Source: Corynebacterium sp.
Lineage (GTDB): Bacteria; Actinomycetota; Actinomycetes; Mycobacteriales; Mycobacteriaceae
DNA: 64,000 bases
Direction of reading: 5' to 3'
NCBI GenBank assembly: GCA_030531005.1
Contig: JAUMTW010000003.1
Span: 186,001 to 250,000, forward strand
The notes beneath the pieces were generated by a model, which saw nothing but the letters and a program-made list of their open reading frames with translations, did not search any database and was not told the DNA's origin. A program made the position numbers and the translations under genes. This document shows positions 19,822 through 29,301 of the stretch, one piece after another (position 1 is the stretch's first letter; each line of letters begins with the position of its first letter).

Positions 19822-21135
19822 TTAGGAAGTAGATGAATCTAGGTCGAGGGCATCAAAGAGTTGGGTTGCATCCCAGATCTGAATATCTTGGCCTTTGGCC
19901 TGCAATTCCTCAGCACGTTTTTGTTTGGAGGTCTTCCCTTGCCACTGCCCGCAGGCTAGCAACGTGGTTTTCTTGGTTACGTTCTTGCCGATAATGGCGC
20001 CATGGGCTGCCAAGGCCTCCCAGATTTCTTCTTTATCAAAGGGAGTGAATTCCCCAGAGATCGTGACATGCTGTTGGTAGAGCGCATTGGAAGGATCTGC
20101 ATCAGCATATGGCTCCGGAATCTTTTCTGGGGTAGCAATACGGCGCCACTGGCCGCCACCGCGCTTCTTCGGTGAATCTGCGTTCGCACTAGCTTTGGGG
20201 CTGCCCCAGGTTGCTTGCGCTTGGCCTGCTATTAGTACCGGTTGGTTGACCTCACCAGCAAGCCAGCCTTCGCGAATACCTGCAGCTTCATTGACTGCAG
20301 TGAGACTGCGGGTCTCAGCAACACTTCCTTCAGCAAAGCCAATCATGATCTTTGCACACGCGGTGGCATCAGCAAGTGCATCGTGATGGCTTTCTAAGTC
20401 TGCTCCAAAATGCGCTGCCACGGTAGGCAGTTTGTTGTTCTCCAACTGGAGGGTTCGGCGCGCTAAGGTAAGTGTGCAGCCAAACGTGATGGTTGGCAGC
20501 TGGATTCCGGTTTCGCGGGCACAGTCTTGCAGCGCGCCAATATCGAAGGACGCATTGTGGGCCACAAGCGGCAGGCCCTCGGAAAATTCAAGAAATTCGC
20601 TCAGGGCCTGGGCGGCTTGCATAGCGTCAGCGACATCAGTGGCATTAATGTGGTGGATGCGTACGTTATGCGGATTGAAATCACCGAGTGCGGGCGGTGG
20701 CTTACACAGCCAGCTGCGGGAATCCACGATGACGCCGTTGCGAATTTTCACCGCTCCAATTTGGCAGATTGAACCCCAGCGTGGGTTGGCAGTTTCCACA
20801 TCAAAGGCTACGAAGTTCAGTTCCGGGATCTGAGGGGCAGGGGCTTGCCCCGATTTGCATGCCGCAATTGCTTGGGTAACAAGCTCTAAGTCGGCCTGGG
20901 TCTGCGGCGCAAAACGAAGCTGTAAGGTCTTGTGTTGCTCACCGTGGGTGTAGTTGATCTCCAATGCGCCGGGGTTATAGGTGCTCGCTGGAGAAATCTG
21001 GATGACATCCCCAATTTCTTCGGGGCGCAGCTGCAGCGAGGTAGCGCCTAAGGAGGCATGCAGAATATCGGGTTGGGCACTAATGCCACGGGTATCGATA
21101 GTCAGAGTGTAGCCATAGGTGTGATATTGGCTCAT
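19822..21135 (-). CDS. DnaQ-like 3'-5' exonuclease with BRCT domain
   Basis: A 437-aa DEDDh exonuclease related to DNA polymerase III epsilon. Residues ~1-105 form an N-terminal beta-rich domain. The exonuclease core carries FVAFDVETAN (Asp, Glu), LVAHNASFDI (Asp) and ESHHDALADATA (His, Asp). A Ser/Pro linker leads to a C-terminal BRCT domain (ISGEFTPFDKEEIWEAL to WDATQLFDAL), like that of bacterial DNA ligase. It probably acts in DNA repair or proofreading; its exact role in corynebacteria is not known to me. ATG 21135 is chosen because AAGGAGG lies 11 nt upstream; a TTG at 21171 would include that site inside the coding region. Confidence 0.88.
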   Translation of the reverse strand: MSQYHTYGYTLTIDTRGISAQPDILHASLGATSLQLRPEEIGDVIQISPASTYNPGALEINYTHGEQHKTLQLRFAPQTQADLELVTQAIAACKSGQAPAPQIPELNFVAFDVETANPRWGSICQIGAVKIRNGVIVDSRSWLCKPPPALGDFNPHNVRIHHINATDVADAMQAAQALSEFLEFSEGLPLVAHNASFDIGALQDCARETGIQLPTITFGCTLTLARRTLQLENNKLPTVAAHFGADLESHHDALADATACAKIMIGFAEGSVAETRSLTAVNEAAGIREGWLAGEVNQPVLIAGQAQATWGSPKASANADSPKKRGGGQWRRIATPEKIPEPYADADPSNALYQQHVTISGEFTPFDKEEIWEALAAHGAIIGKNVTKKTTLLACGQWQGKTSKQKRAEELQAKGQDIQIWDATQLFDALDLDSSTS

Positions 21136-21387
21136 ACCGGCCAGGTCCTCCTTGGTTGTAGGCCATTGCAAAACTACGAAAGGTAGTGTGGACTAGCGTT
21201 TTCCTACCGTTTTTCTTTCGTGAGGCTTGCAAGCTTTCTTCTCTACCTTAGCGCACCAGGAGGAGAAGCAAATGCGCCGACCATCGCACATATGTTTGAG
21301 CGGATGTTCTGGCCGCGCGTAGAGGAAAGAATGCTACAGCAAACAAAAATGCCAGTATCGCGGATCCGGGGATCCCAAAATACTGGC

Positions 21388-21426
21388 AATAGGTGAGGCG
21401 GCACCTTCGCGCTGCCTCACCTATTG
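21388..21426 (-). terminator. Stem-loop after glgX
   Basis: A perfect 13-bp stem CAATAGGTGAGGC / GCCTCACCTATTG lies 18 bp past the glgX stop. No good T run follows in either direction, so termination is inferred from position and stability. Confidence 0.65.
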
Positions 21427-21443
21427 TGTTGGGCTTGCTACGT

Positions 21444-23588
21444 CTAGATAGCTTGTAGTACGAGAGTTGAACGTGCCGGAACCGCAATGGTGTCTTCTGC
21501 AGCATATTCCTGCTCCGTAGCAGGCTTGCCTGTGGCAGTATCCGTATCGATAACGACCTTCCATTGTGTGCCGAAGTTTTCCTTGGGCAGTTCGAACTCC
21601 ATGTCCTCATGATAGGCATTGAAGATAAGGAGGAAGGAATCATCAACCACAGGCTGGCCCCGGTGGCTTGGCTCCGAAATAGCTTTACCATTGAGGAAGA
21701 GCGTCAAAGTCTTGGCATCCTCGAACCCCCAGTCGGCATCGGTCATTACCGAACCGTCGGGGGTAAACCAGGCGACATCGCAGTGGGCATCATTGTCTTC
21801 TGTAGCGCCCTGGAAGAATTCTCGACGACGGAAAATCGGGTGTGCGGCGCGGAAATGGGTAAGGTGCTGGGTGAATGCCAACAACTCCTTGTTTTCTTCC
21901 ACCAGATCCCAGTTCATCCAGCTGATCTCGTTGTCCTGGCAGTAGACGTTGTTATTGCCGTTTTGGGTACGCGCAATCTCATCACCATGGGCGATCATAG
22001 GTACACCTTGGCTCAATAACAATGTGGTCAGGAAATTACGGCGCTGGCGCGCACGCAATTCTAAGACCTCTGAATCCTCGGTGGGTCCTTCCGCACCACA
22101 ATTCCAGGAACGGTTGTGGCTCTCCCCATCGCGGGAGTCTTCACCATTTTCCTCATTGTGCTTCTCGTTATAGGAAACAAGATCATTCAAGGTGAAGCCA
22201 TCATGGGCAGTTACGAAGTTCACTGAAGCAGTAGGACGGCGCCCATTATGGTGATACAAATCCGATGAGCCAGTCAAGCGGGAAGCGAACTCAGACTGGG
22301 AGCCGGGCTCACTGCGCCAGAAGTCGCGCACGGAATCTCGGTACTTGCCATTCCACTCGCCCCATGGTGGAGGGAAGTTGCCAACCTGGTAACCGCCTTC
22401 GCCGATATCCCATGGCTCTGCAATGAGCTTAGCCTGACGAATAACAGGATCCTGCTGTACTAAGTCAAAGAAGGTGGCCATGTGATCTACCAGGTGCTCC
22501 TCGCGGGCCAAGGTGGCAGCGAGGTCGAAGCGGAATCCGTCGATGTGCATTTCGGTGATCCAATAGCGCAGCGAATCCATCATCATCTGCAAAGAGTGGG
22601 GATTGCTGACATTCAGCGAATTACCGGTGCCGGTGTAATCCATGTACATTGCTGGATCATCATTGACGAGTTGGTAGTAGGCATGGTTGTCAATGCCGCG
22701 GAACGCAATGGTGGGGCCTAGGTGGTTGCCTTCGGCAGTGTGGTTGTATACCACGTCTAAGAAGACCTCGATGCCGGCATCATGGTAAGCGCGCACCATG
22801 GACTTGAACTCGGAGACTACACCTTCGGCATCAGCAACCGAGGAATAGTCGCGGTGGGGCGCAAAGAAGCCAAATGAGTTATATCCCCAGTAGTTACGCA
22901 GCCCCAACTCACGCAGGCGATCATCTTGCAAAAACTGGTGGATCGGCATCAGTTCGATGGCAGTAATGCCTAGGTCCTTCAGATAATTGACCACACTTGG
23001 ATGTGCCAAGCCTGCATACGTGCCACGTAGTTCATCAGGCACATCAGGATGCGTCATGGTCATGCCCTTAACATGAGCTTCATAGACCACCGTTTCATTC
23101 CACGGGGTACGTGGAGGGCGGTCATTACCCCAATCGAAGAAGGGGTTGACGACCACAGATTTCATGCCGTGATCCTTGCTGTCCTCGGTATTGCGACCTT
23201 CTGGATTGTCGGGATCGGTGATGTCATAGCTAAACAGCGAGGGGTGACTATCAAACTCGCCATCAAAAGCTAAGGCATAAGGGTCAACAAGCAATTTATT
23301 GGCATCACAGCGGTTTCCATTTGCTGGGTCATAGGGTCCATGCACGCGCCAGCCATAACGCTGTCCGGGCAGTACGCCAGGCAAGTAGCAGTGCCAGACC
23401 GCTCCATCGACTTCAGTGAGGTTGATGCGCTCTTCGTTGCCGTCGGCATCGAAAAGACAGAGATCTACTGCTTCAGCAACTCCAGAAAAGAGGGCAAAAT
23501 TTGTGCCGGATCCGTCGAAATTGGAGCCGAGGGGATATTGTTCGCCGGGCCAGACCTGACGTGTGCTAGCGGAAGCGGAAGTGTTCAT
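21444..23588 (-). CDS. glgX: Glycogen debranching enzyme GlgX
   Basis: An isoamylase-type GH13 enzyme of 714 aa that hydrolyses alpha-1,6 branches in glycogen limit dextrins left by phosphorylase. It has an N-terminal CBM48 domain (YPLGSNFDGSGTNFALFS). Catalytic regions are DVVYNHTAEG, GFRFDLAATL with the nucleophile Asp, LIAEPWDIGEGGY with the acid/base Glu, and VTAHDGFTLND. The C-terminal beta domain is present. A TetR regulator lies 10 bp upstream on the same strand, so the two are probably cotranscribed and GlgX may be regulated with it. The product feeds TreY/TreZ and GlgP, also encoded here. Confidence 0.96.
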   Translation of the reverse strand: MNTSASASTRQVWPGEQYPLGSNFDGSGTNFALFSGVAEAVDLCLFDADGNEERINLTEVDGAVWHCYLPGVLPGQRYGWRVHGPYDPANGNRCDANKLLVDPYALAFDGEFDSHPSLFSYDITDPDNPEGRNTEDSKDHGMKSVVVNPFFDWGNDRPPRTPWNETVVYEAHVKGMTMTHPDVPDELRGTYAGLAHPSVVNYLKDLGITAIELMPIHQFLQDDRLRELGLRNYWGYNSFGFFAPHRDYSSVADAEGVVSEFKSMVRAYHDAGIEVFLDVVYNHTAEGNHLGPTIAFRGIDNHAYYQLVNDDPAMYMDYTGTGNSLNVSNPHSLQMMMDSLRYWITEMHIDGFRFDLAATLAREEHLVDHMATFFDLVQQDPVIRQAKLIAEPWDIGEGGYQVGNFPPPWGEWNGKYRDSVRDFWRSEPGSQSEFASRLTGSSDLYHHNGRRPTASVNFVTAHDGFTLNDLVSYNEKHNEENGEDSRDGESHNRSWNCGAEGPTEDSEVLELRARQRRNFLTTLLLSQGVPMIAHGDEIARTQNGNNNVYCQDNEISWMNWDLVEENKELLAFTQHLTHFRAAHPIFRRREFFQGATEDNDAHCDVAWFTPDGSVMTDADWGFEDAKTLTLFLNGKAISEPSHRGQPVVDDSFLLIFNAYHEDMEFELPKENFGTQWKVVIDTDTATGKPATEQEYAAEDTIAVPARSTLVLQAI

Positions 23589-23598
23589 GGGAAATACT

Positions 23599-24156
23599 TT
23601 AGTCTGTTTCTCGCGTCACACCGGAAATGATGAGCTGAATTCCCTGAAAAAACTTTGTGGCAGTGTGCTCTGGGCCCTGGGAAGAGCCACTTGCGGCTGC
23701 TAATTGAGCTTGGGTTTGGGCGATGACTGTGGAACCAAGCAAGAAGTGTAGGGCAGTTTCTGCTGCTGTCTCGGCGATCTCAGTCGGGGTTTGCGGACGA
23801 AAGCCTGCGGAGAGAAATGCAACTAATTCACCGCGCAATTTGTCATTGGTCATCGCAGCGGAGACCAACTCGCCACCATCACGATGGGACCACATGGTAG
23901 CGCGCAGGTCAGCGCAGCGTTGGACGAACTCATCATTGGAGTCCTCTACGCGTGGCCGTGCAAGCAGCTCACTTACCAAATGGCGCGCTGCTGCTGCGAT
24001 TAAGGCCTGCTTATTTTCAAAATGCCAATACAACGCCCCAGGAGCCACCCCAAGGTGAGTAGCAAGGCGACGCATGGTCATATCTGCGAGACCATATTCG
24101 TCGAGAATTTCGATACTGGCAGTGATAATAGCCGCTTGACTCAATTGCACATGCAT
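23599..24156 (-). CDS. TetR-family transcriptional regulator
   Basis: A 185-aa regulator with a TetR N-terminal HTH (~5-52: ITASIEILDEYGLADMTMRR, then LGVAPGALYWHFENKQAL). The C-terminal ligand domain is of the TetR_C type used by dimerising regulators. It lies 10 bp upstream of glgX, so it either controls glgX or is an unrelated gene in the same operon. The start at ATG 24156 is 5-6 nt after a minus-strand TAAGCT, and a CCTA/TAGG inverted half-site pair overlaps this point, possibly an autoregulatory operator. The ligand is unknown. Confidence 0.85.
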   Translation of the reverse strand: MHVQLSQAAIITASIEILDEYGLADMTMRRLATHLGVAPGALYWHFENKQALIAAAARHLVSELLARPRVEDSNDEFVQRCADLRATMWSHRDGGELVSAAMTNDKLRGELVAFLSAGFRPQTPTEIAETAAETALHFLLGSTVIAQTQAQLAAASGSSQGPEHTATKFFQGIQLIISGVTRETD

Positions 24157-24178
24157 AGCCTAGCTTAGGTTTGGCGAA

Positions 24179-24280
24179 ATATCGCTTTGTCCTACATTTG
24201 GCCCGCGTCTGTTCCACGTCTGGCCCACGTCTGTGCGGCATTTGTCTCACGTTTTGCCTCGTGTTTTGCTCCATGCTTTG
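24179..24280. repeat. Degenerate 11/12-bp tandem array ending in TTTG/TCTG
   Basis: Nine consecutive units lie at 24179-24189, 24190-24200, 24201-24211, 24212-24222, 24223-24233, 24234-24244 (11 bp each), then 24245-24256, 24257-24268 and 24269-24280 (12 bp each). Typical units are TTCCACGTCTG, GCCCACGTCTG, TCTCACGTTTTG and CCTCGTGTTTTG. The period is close to one DNA helical turn. It sits just upstream of the TetR start and before the divergent lipoprotein. The rest of the gap (24281-24839) has only short, unconvincing open frames. Confidence 0.6.
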
Positions 24281-24839
24281 CCCCCACACACCGTGGGATG
24301 TGAAGCGGTGCCAGCCATGCAAACGGTATATGGTGGGAAGGGGGATGGGGCAGCATACGCGGTACCGTTGCTTTCTTATTTGGGCACGGGTTGAAGCGCG
24401 CAAATAGGGGAGCGGTAAGGGAAAGCATTTCTGAGCGACGCTTCGTTGTTTCGCTGGTAATGCCATGGTGAGGCAGTTGTACGTGATGGTAGCTAGGCTT
24501 GATGTGAGAAAATCTTCTTATACAAGTGCGGTATATAAGAGCACTGGTTTTGACCCTGTGGGCCAAAGCTGAGTGGTTGCAGTGTGTATAAAGTGGCGTA
24601 GTATGCGTAATGCATAAGATTTTCTTGGCGATTTAGCCGATGCGGTAAGCGATTGTGCCGCCTGCGGATCGTCCTGCCCCGCATTTTTTATCCGCCACTG
24701 GGTTGTGTACCTGGTGTGGAGCAGGATGTGCGCCGGTGGAATTTGTAAAAAGGAGACACCATTGACGCCACACACGAACTCTGCACATTGGAAGAAGGCT
24801 GCGCAGCCAAATCGCACTCCATTCAGTGGAGCTAGTGGG

Positions 24840-25454
24840 ATGAAGCGCACTGGATTGCTCAGTGCAGTGCTCGTGGGTGCGTTGGTGCTCACCGCCTGCG
24901 GCTCTGACGATGTTGATGACAATGACACGAGCTCCAGCAGCACAACCACTTCGACGACTGAAGTGAGCAGTGCTGAAAGTTCGACGGAAGAGAGTCAACA
25001 AGCTAGCTCGAGCGCTGAAGAGGCCGAAGAAACTGTGGAGCCAAGCAGTGAAACTGCCGAGGCATCCTCAACGACGACCGAGCAAGCGAATGCAGCGGCA
25101 CCGGTTCTGGCAAAAGTGGACCAGGATGCATTAGCAATCCGCGCTTTGGTTATGGGTTTGAACAATACAGAAACCTTGCGCGAGTACATGGAATACATCC
25201 CGCTGCACACTTGCAGCCGTGTAGTTAATAACGCTGGCGGTTGGGAGAGTTTCGACTTCAATTCGGTAGACCCAGATCTGCAGGCCCAGTTGGAGGCGAG
25301 CGTGGAAAACACCCGCGTGGATGACGTGACCAATATTGTGGTCAATGGCACCACCGCAACCGGTGATGTTACCTCCACCACCGCGGGCACTGGCACCACC
25401 TCAGAGACCATGACTTTTGAATACGAAAACAACAGCTGGACCTTCTGCCAGTAG
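24840..25454 (+). CDS. Secreted Ser/Thr-rich lipoprotein
   Basis: A 204-aa lipoprotein from ATG 24840: MKRTGLLSAVLVGALVLTAC gives a lipobox LTAC with Cys20. Residues ~25-85 are an extended Ser/Thr/Glu linker. The globular part after ~90 has an NTF2-like look (ALVMGLNNTETLREYMEYIP and the final FEYENNSWTFC), with two Cys that could pair. GGAG lies 8 nt before this ATG. A TTG at 24762 with a stronger AAAAGGAG would add 26 residues ahead of the signal peptide. The function is unknown. The next gene follows after 12 bp. Confidence 0.72.
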   Translation: MKRTGLLSAVLVGALVLTACGSDDVDDNDTSSSSTTTSTTEVSSAESSTEESQQASSSAEEAEETVEPSSETAEASSTTTEQANAAAPVLAKVDQDALAIRALVMGLNNTETLREYMEYIPLHTCSRVVNNAGGWESFDFNSVDPDLQAQLEASVENTRVDDVTNIVVNGTTATGDVTSTTAGTGTTSETMTFEYENNSWTFCQ

Positions 25455-25466
25455 GATTGTGGCTGC

Positions 25467-26261
25467 GTGAGAAAACAAGTTCCAGCTGCTGAACTGGCAT
25501 ATTCTGAAGCGTCGACCGCAGTTTCCACGGATGGTGATGCAAGCTCCTTACAAGGACCGGCGCACAAAGTTAAGAGCGAGCCCATGAATGAGACTATGAC
25601 GCGGCCTTCGAGCGAGGCTGTGAATGGGGAGGTTATGGCTTCAGCCCCGTATGTATCAAAGCGGGAACACATTCGCCGTGCGAGTGGTGTAGTACTCGGC
25701 TTAGCCTTGAGTTATCTAGTGGCTGGCATCATTTGGGCCTGGCTGCGCCCAACCTACTCGGTAATCCCTGTTGGTGAGGACGAATACCAATTGGGTAATG
25801 AGGCTAACGTGGAATTCCATGGTTATCTTTGGTTCTTGCTGCTGAGCACCGTCGTTGCTTTAATCGGCAGTGCCTGGCTGATTAGCCATCGAGAGCGCTG
25901 GGTGAATGTACCAATGTATTTCTGGTTTAGTGCCTGGGTGCTTTTTGGGCTGTTTATCATGCAGGCAAGCTCGAATCTGCTGGTGGATTACCTCTATCCT
26001 TTGGACGGCAGCGCGGAGATCCGCTACGCGCCAGACATCAGCCTTGGTGCTCTAGGGTATGTGCTGGCTCCTTGTATGGCCGCCGTGACTTTATGGATTG
26101 GCATGCTCCACAAGGTAGGGGAGGACGATGAGTTCGTGGAGCCTGCTACATCAACAGCCGAAACCCAGCTGCCATCTGAAGCTCCAGTATCGCAACCATC
26201 AGCAGTACACGCCGGGGCTAAGAATGATCCCGAAAATCCTTATTCACAGCCAACTGTGTAA
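25467..26261 (+). CDS. Four-helix membrane protein (DUF2567-like)
   Basis: A protein of up to 264 aa starting at GTG 25467. ATG 25584, giving 225 aa, is an alternative start that removes a polar N-terminus. Four hydrophobic segments lie at ~73-95, 119-140, 152-172 and 193-212, with acidic, Pro/Ser-rich tails outside. The pattern resembles the actinobacterial DUF2567 family, but this is tentative. It lies 12 bp after the lipoprotein gene and upstream of the his cluster, from which a 356-bp region with its own promoter separates it. Confidence 0.65.
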   Translation: MRKQVPAAELAYSEASTAVSTDGDASSLQGPAHKVKSEPMNETMTRPSSEAVNGEVMASAPYVSKREHIRRASGVVLGLALSYLVAGIIWAWLRPTYSVIPVGEDEYQLGNEANVEFHGYLWFLLLSTVVALIGSAWLISHRERWVNVPMYFWFSAWVLFGLFIMQASSNLLVDYLYPLDGSAEIRYAPDISLGALGYVLAPCMAAVTLWIGMLHKVGEDDEFVEPATSTAETQLPSEAPVSQPSAVHAGAKNDPENPYSQPTV

Positions 26262-26477
26262 AGCTGGTTCGTGCTGGGTCGGCTTGCACACCGTATGCCT
26301 GAATTCCACCGCTAATCCGTGGTTAATCGTGGTTGATCGCGGTTGATTTGGAACCAATGAGAATCAAGCAGCGGGATCATTGCTGCCGCTTGCACGTGTC
26401 GAGCACAGGTAAAACCGCCGGTACCGGCCATGTTGAGCCTAATCTGGTGTGAGTAGGTTTTTGTACCGCGAAGCTCT

Positions 26478-26617
26478 ACTATAGGTAGACAGGTATTCGC
26501 CCTGACTGAACTCGCTGCTGCTCGCAGCGCTGTTGACAGTATGGTCTGCAGCAGGAGTGCTCCAGCGAGATTCAGGTGCAGGCGAAGTGATGCTCAGGAG
26601 AAAAGGACCGGCACTTC
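26478..26617 (+). promoter_or_regulatory. Structured hisD leader with exclusive hairpins
   Basis: A TACTATAGG -10-like box (26478-26486) suggests a start near 26490 and a leader of about 125 nt. A long stem pairs TCGCC (26497-26501) with GGCGA (26581-26585), and CTGAACTCGCTG (26506-26517) with CAGCGAGATTCAG (26563-26575, one bulge). A second hairpin pairs GAAGTG (26584-26589) with CACTTC (26612-26617), directly before the ATG, enclosing the Shine-Dalgarno at 26595-26607. The two structures share 26584-26585. C. glutamicum hisD is known for a long structured leader. The region 26262-26477 shows nothing else. Confidence 0.55.
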
Positions 26618-27928
26618 ATGCTCAACCTCATTGACTTACGCGGACTGGAACCTACAATTTCCGAATTGCGCAAGCGCGTGCCTCGTGGTGGCACCGATGT
26701 GAATTCTGTAATACCCCAGGTGGCTCCAGTTGTGGAAACCGTGCGTATCCAAGGCGCCGATGGAGCATTAGAGTATGGCGCGAAATTCGATGGGGTAACT
26801 CCAGAATCCGTGCGTGTTCCAGCCCCGATTATTCAGGCTGCCGTACAATCCTTAGATCCGGCAACCATCGCTGCTTTAGAAGAAGCCATAGCCCGAGTAC
26901 GTAAGGTACACAGCGCACAGCGCCGGGCAGATCACGAGGTAGAGCTCGCCCCAGGCGGTTTTGTTACTCAGCGCTTTATCCCAGTGGAGCGCGTAGGGCT
27001 GTATGTGCCAGGTGGCAATGCAGTCTATCCATCGAGCGTGATCATGAATGTGGTTCCTGCGCAAGAAGCCGGTGTGAAATCGTTGGTTATCAGTTCCCCA
27101 CCACAAAAAGACTGCGGTGGCTGGCCCCACCCAACTGTGTTAGCTGCAGCGCACTTACTTGGGGTCGATGAAGTGTGGGCTGTTGGTGGTGCTCAAGCCA
27201 TCGCTTTGATGGCTTATGGCGATGATAGCGCACACCTCCAACCGGTCGATATGATTACCGGACCAGGCAATATTTATGTGGCTGCTGCCAAGCGTTTGCT
27301 GCAAGGTGTAGTTGGGATTGATGCCGAGGCTGGTCCTACTGAGATTGCAATCTTAGCTGATGGCACCGCGAACCCTGTTTGGGTTGCTTATGACCTTATT
27401 AGCCAGGCGGAACACGATGTGATGGCTGCATCGGTGCTTATTACCGACTCCCCAGAGCTTGCGGAGAAGGTACAGCAAGAAGTTGCCGCCCGCTATGAAG
27501 TAACACTGAACGCCTCGCGAGTTGCGGAAGCTCTGGAAGGTTCGCAGTCCGGCATCATATTGGTTGATGACCTAGAAGCTGCTATTCGTGCTGCTGATGC
27601 CTACGCTGCAGAGCACCTTGAGATTCATACCGCTCATGCGAAAGACGTTGCAGCTCGAATCAAGAATGCTGGTGCGATCTTCGTCGGTGATTTTTCCCCA
27701 GTGCCACTGGGCGACTATGCCGCAGGTTCTAATCACGTGCTGCCTACCTCTGGTACCGCGCGTTTTAGCAGTGGCCTGAATACCCATACCTTCATTCGTG
27801 CTGTAGATGTCATCGATTATGACGAGGCGGCATTGAAGGAAATCAGCGAGACTATTGTGACTTTGGCTGATGAAGAGCGTCTACCCGCCCATGGTGAAGC
27901 TATCCGCAGTCGTTTCGAGGAAATTTAA
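26618..27928 (+). CDS. hisD: Histidinol dehydrogenase HisD
   Basis: A zinc enzyme that oxidises histidinol to histidine in two NAD-dependent steps, the last reactions of the pathway. It is 436 aa, full length. Recognisable stretches are [18 protein letters not shown] (~126-143), [26 protein letters not shown] and SQAEHD with zinc-ligand Gln/His. The C-terminal YAAEHLEIH and [12 protein letters not shown] follow. ATG 26618 has AGGAGAAAAGGA upstream, enclosed by a hairpin that may control translation. It is the first gene of the his cluster; hisC follows after 168 bp. Confidence 0.97.
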   Translation: MLNLIDLRGLEPTISELRKRVPRGGTDVNSVIPQVAPVVETVRIQGADGALEYGAKFDGVTPESVRVPAPIIQAAVQSLDPATIAALEEAIARVRKVHSAQRRADHEVELAPGGFVTQRFIPVERVGLYVPGGNAVYPSSVIMNVVPAQEAGVKSLVISSPPQKDCGGWPHPTVLAAAHLLGVDEVWAVGGAQAIALMAYGDDSAHLQPVDMITGPGNIYVAAAKRLLQGVVGIDAEAGPTEIAILADGTANPVWVAYDLISQAEHDVMAASVLITDSPELAEKVQQEVAARYEVTLNASRVAEALEGSQSGIILVDDLEAAIRAADAYAAEHLEIHTAHAKDVAARIKNAGAIFVGDFSPVPLGDYAAGSNHVLPTSGTARFSSGLNTHTFIRAVDVIDYDEAALKEISETIVTLADEERLPAHGEAIRSRFEEI

Positions 27929-28096
27929 AAACGACATGTGCGCGTCATGCTTGCTCGGTGCAGTGCTAGTAACCGGGCAATCGGGCTGCGCCGGGCATCG
28001 GTTGGCGAACAAGTAGTGCATGTACGAAGGCAGATTTTCAGCCGCCGAATCACAATTTTTGTAACTGACACATAGTATTTGGAGTGATCCCGACTT

Positions 28097-29227
28097 ATGG
28101 CCTTAACCGATATTGAACTCAGCCTGGCTGACCTAAGCCTGCGCCCTGAATTGCGTGGCGAGTCCGCCTATGGTGCACCACAATTGACCGTGCCAATTCG
28201 GCTGAACACGAATGAAAACCCCTATGCTCCTTCTCCGGCGCTGCAGGAAGAGTTAGCTGCAGTGATTGCCAAGCATGCAGGTGAGCTCAACCGCTATCCA
28301 GAACGCGATGCTGTGGCTTTGCGCAAGGCGTTGGCTGCGTATGTCTCCAAGCAAACTGGGGTAGCAGTTAGTTTTGAAAATATCTGGGCTGCGAATGGCT
28401 CCAATGAGATTCTGCAACAGCTTTTGCAGGCCTTCGGTGGTCCACAGCGTAAGGTTCTCGGCTTTCAGCCGAGCTATTCCATGCACCCAATTTTGAGCAA
28501 GGGTACGCACACAGAATTCATCAATTGCCCCCGTAATGAGCACTTTAACATCGATGTTGAGGCAGCTTTGGCCGCAATTGCGGAGCACCAACCAGATGTG
28601 GTGTTCATTACCACCCCAAATAATCCCACCGGTGGCATTACTCCATTAGAGGATATCGCCCGTATCACCGAGGCAGCTCCCGGGATTGTCATTGTCGATG
28701 AAGCGTACGCTGAGTTCTCTGCTGCCCCTTCTGCATTGGAACTTGTCGCCCAGTATCCCAGCAAATTGGTTATTTCGCGCACGATGAGTAAGGCCTTTGA
28801 CTTTGCGGGCGCTCGCCTGGGGTATTTCGTGGCCCACCACGCCTTTATTGAGGCTGTTATGTTGGTACGCCTGCCATACCACCTCTCAGTGTTATCCCAG
28901 TTGGCAGCGGAGGTCGCGCTGGCGCATAGTGGAGATACTTTGGCTACAGTGGCCACCTTGGCTGCACAGCGCGATGAAGTCGCCGCGCGGCTGCGGGAAC
29001 TGGGTTATGCCGTCATTCCAAGTGAAGCAAATTTCATCTTCTTCGGGAGCTTCCACGATCAACACGAAATCTGGCAGCAGTTCTTGGACGAAGGTGTACT
29101 CATCCGCGATGTTGGCATCCCTGGTTGGCTGCGCGTAACCATCGGATTGCCAGAGGAAAATGTGGCTTTTTTGGCTGCTGCGGAAAAGATCGCCCCACAA
29201 GTCGACCAATCCAAGAATCATCGATAG
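28097..29227 (+). CDS. hisC: Histidinol-phosphate aminotransferase HisC
   Basis: A class I/II PLP aminotransferase of 376 aa that converts imidazole acetol phosphate to histidinol phosphate. The PLP lysine is Lys232 in [17 protein letters not shown]. Other family marks are [11 protein letters not shown] near residue 38, NPTGG, and IVDEAYAEF with the PLP-binding Asp and Tyr. The 168-bp gap after hisD contains TAGTAT near 28073 and could hold an internal promoter. hisB follows after 74 bp. Confidence 0.95.
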   Translation: MALTDIELSLADLSLRPELRGESAYGAPQLTVPIRLNTNENPYAPSPALQEELAAVIAKHAGELNRYPERDAVALRKALAAYVSKQTGVAVSFENIWAANGSNEILQQLLQAFGGPQRKVLGFQPSYSMHPILSKGTHTEFINCPRNEHFNIDVEAALAAIAEHQPDVVFITTPNNPTGGITPLEDIARITEAAPGIVIVDEAYAEFSAAPSALELVAQYPSKLVISRTMSKAFDFAGARLGYFVAHHAFIEAVMLVRLPYHLSVLSQLAAEVALAHSGDTLATVATLAAQRDEVAARLRELGYAVIPSEANFIFFGSFHDQHEIWQQFLDEGVLIRDVGIPGWLRVTIGLPEENVAFLAAAEKIAPQVDQSKNHR

Positions 29228-29301
29228 AGAAACGTCGATAGAGAAGTGCAGACTAGTGCAGTAGAAGCATTCTGGACTGAAGAAGAAAAAGAGAGAAGTT
29301 T

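Noticed and set aside
24171..24407. 78-codon plus-strand frame with Cys-rich translation
   Set aside because: It overlaps the 11/12-bp repeat array, which creates the repeated residues, and has no ribosome binding site.
26455..26475. GTACCGCG upstream of hisD, resembling the T-box core GGNACCGCG
   Set aside because: It lies at or before the likely transcription start, not near a sequestrator before hisD, and lacks the AGGGTGG part.
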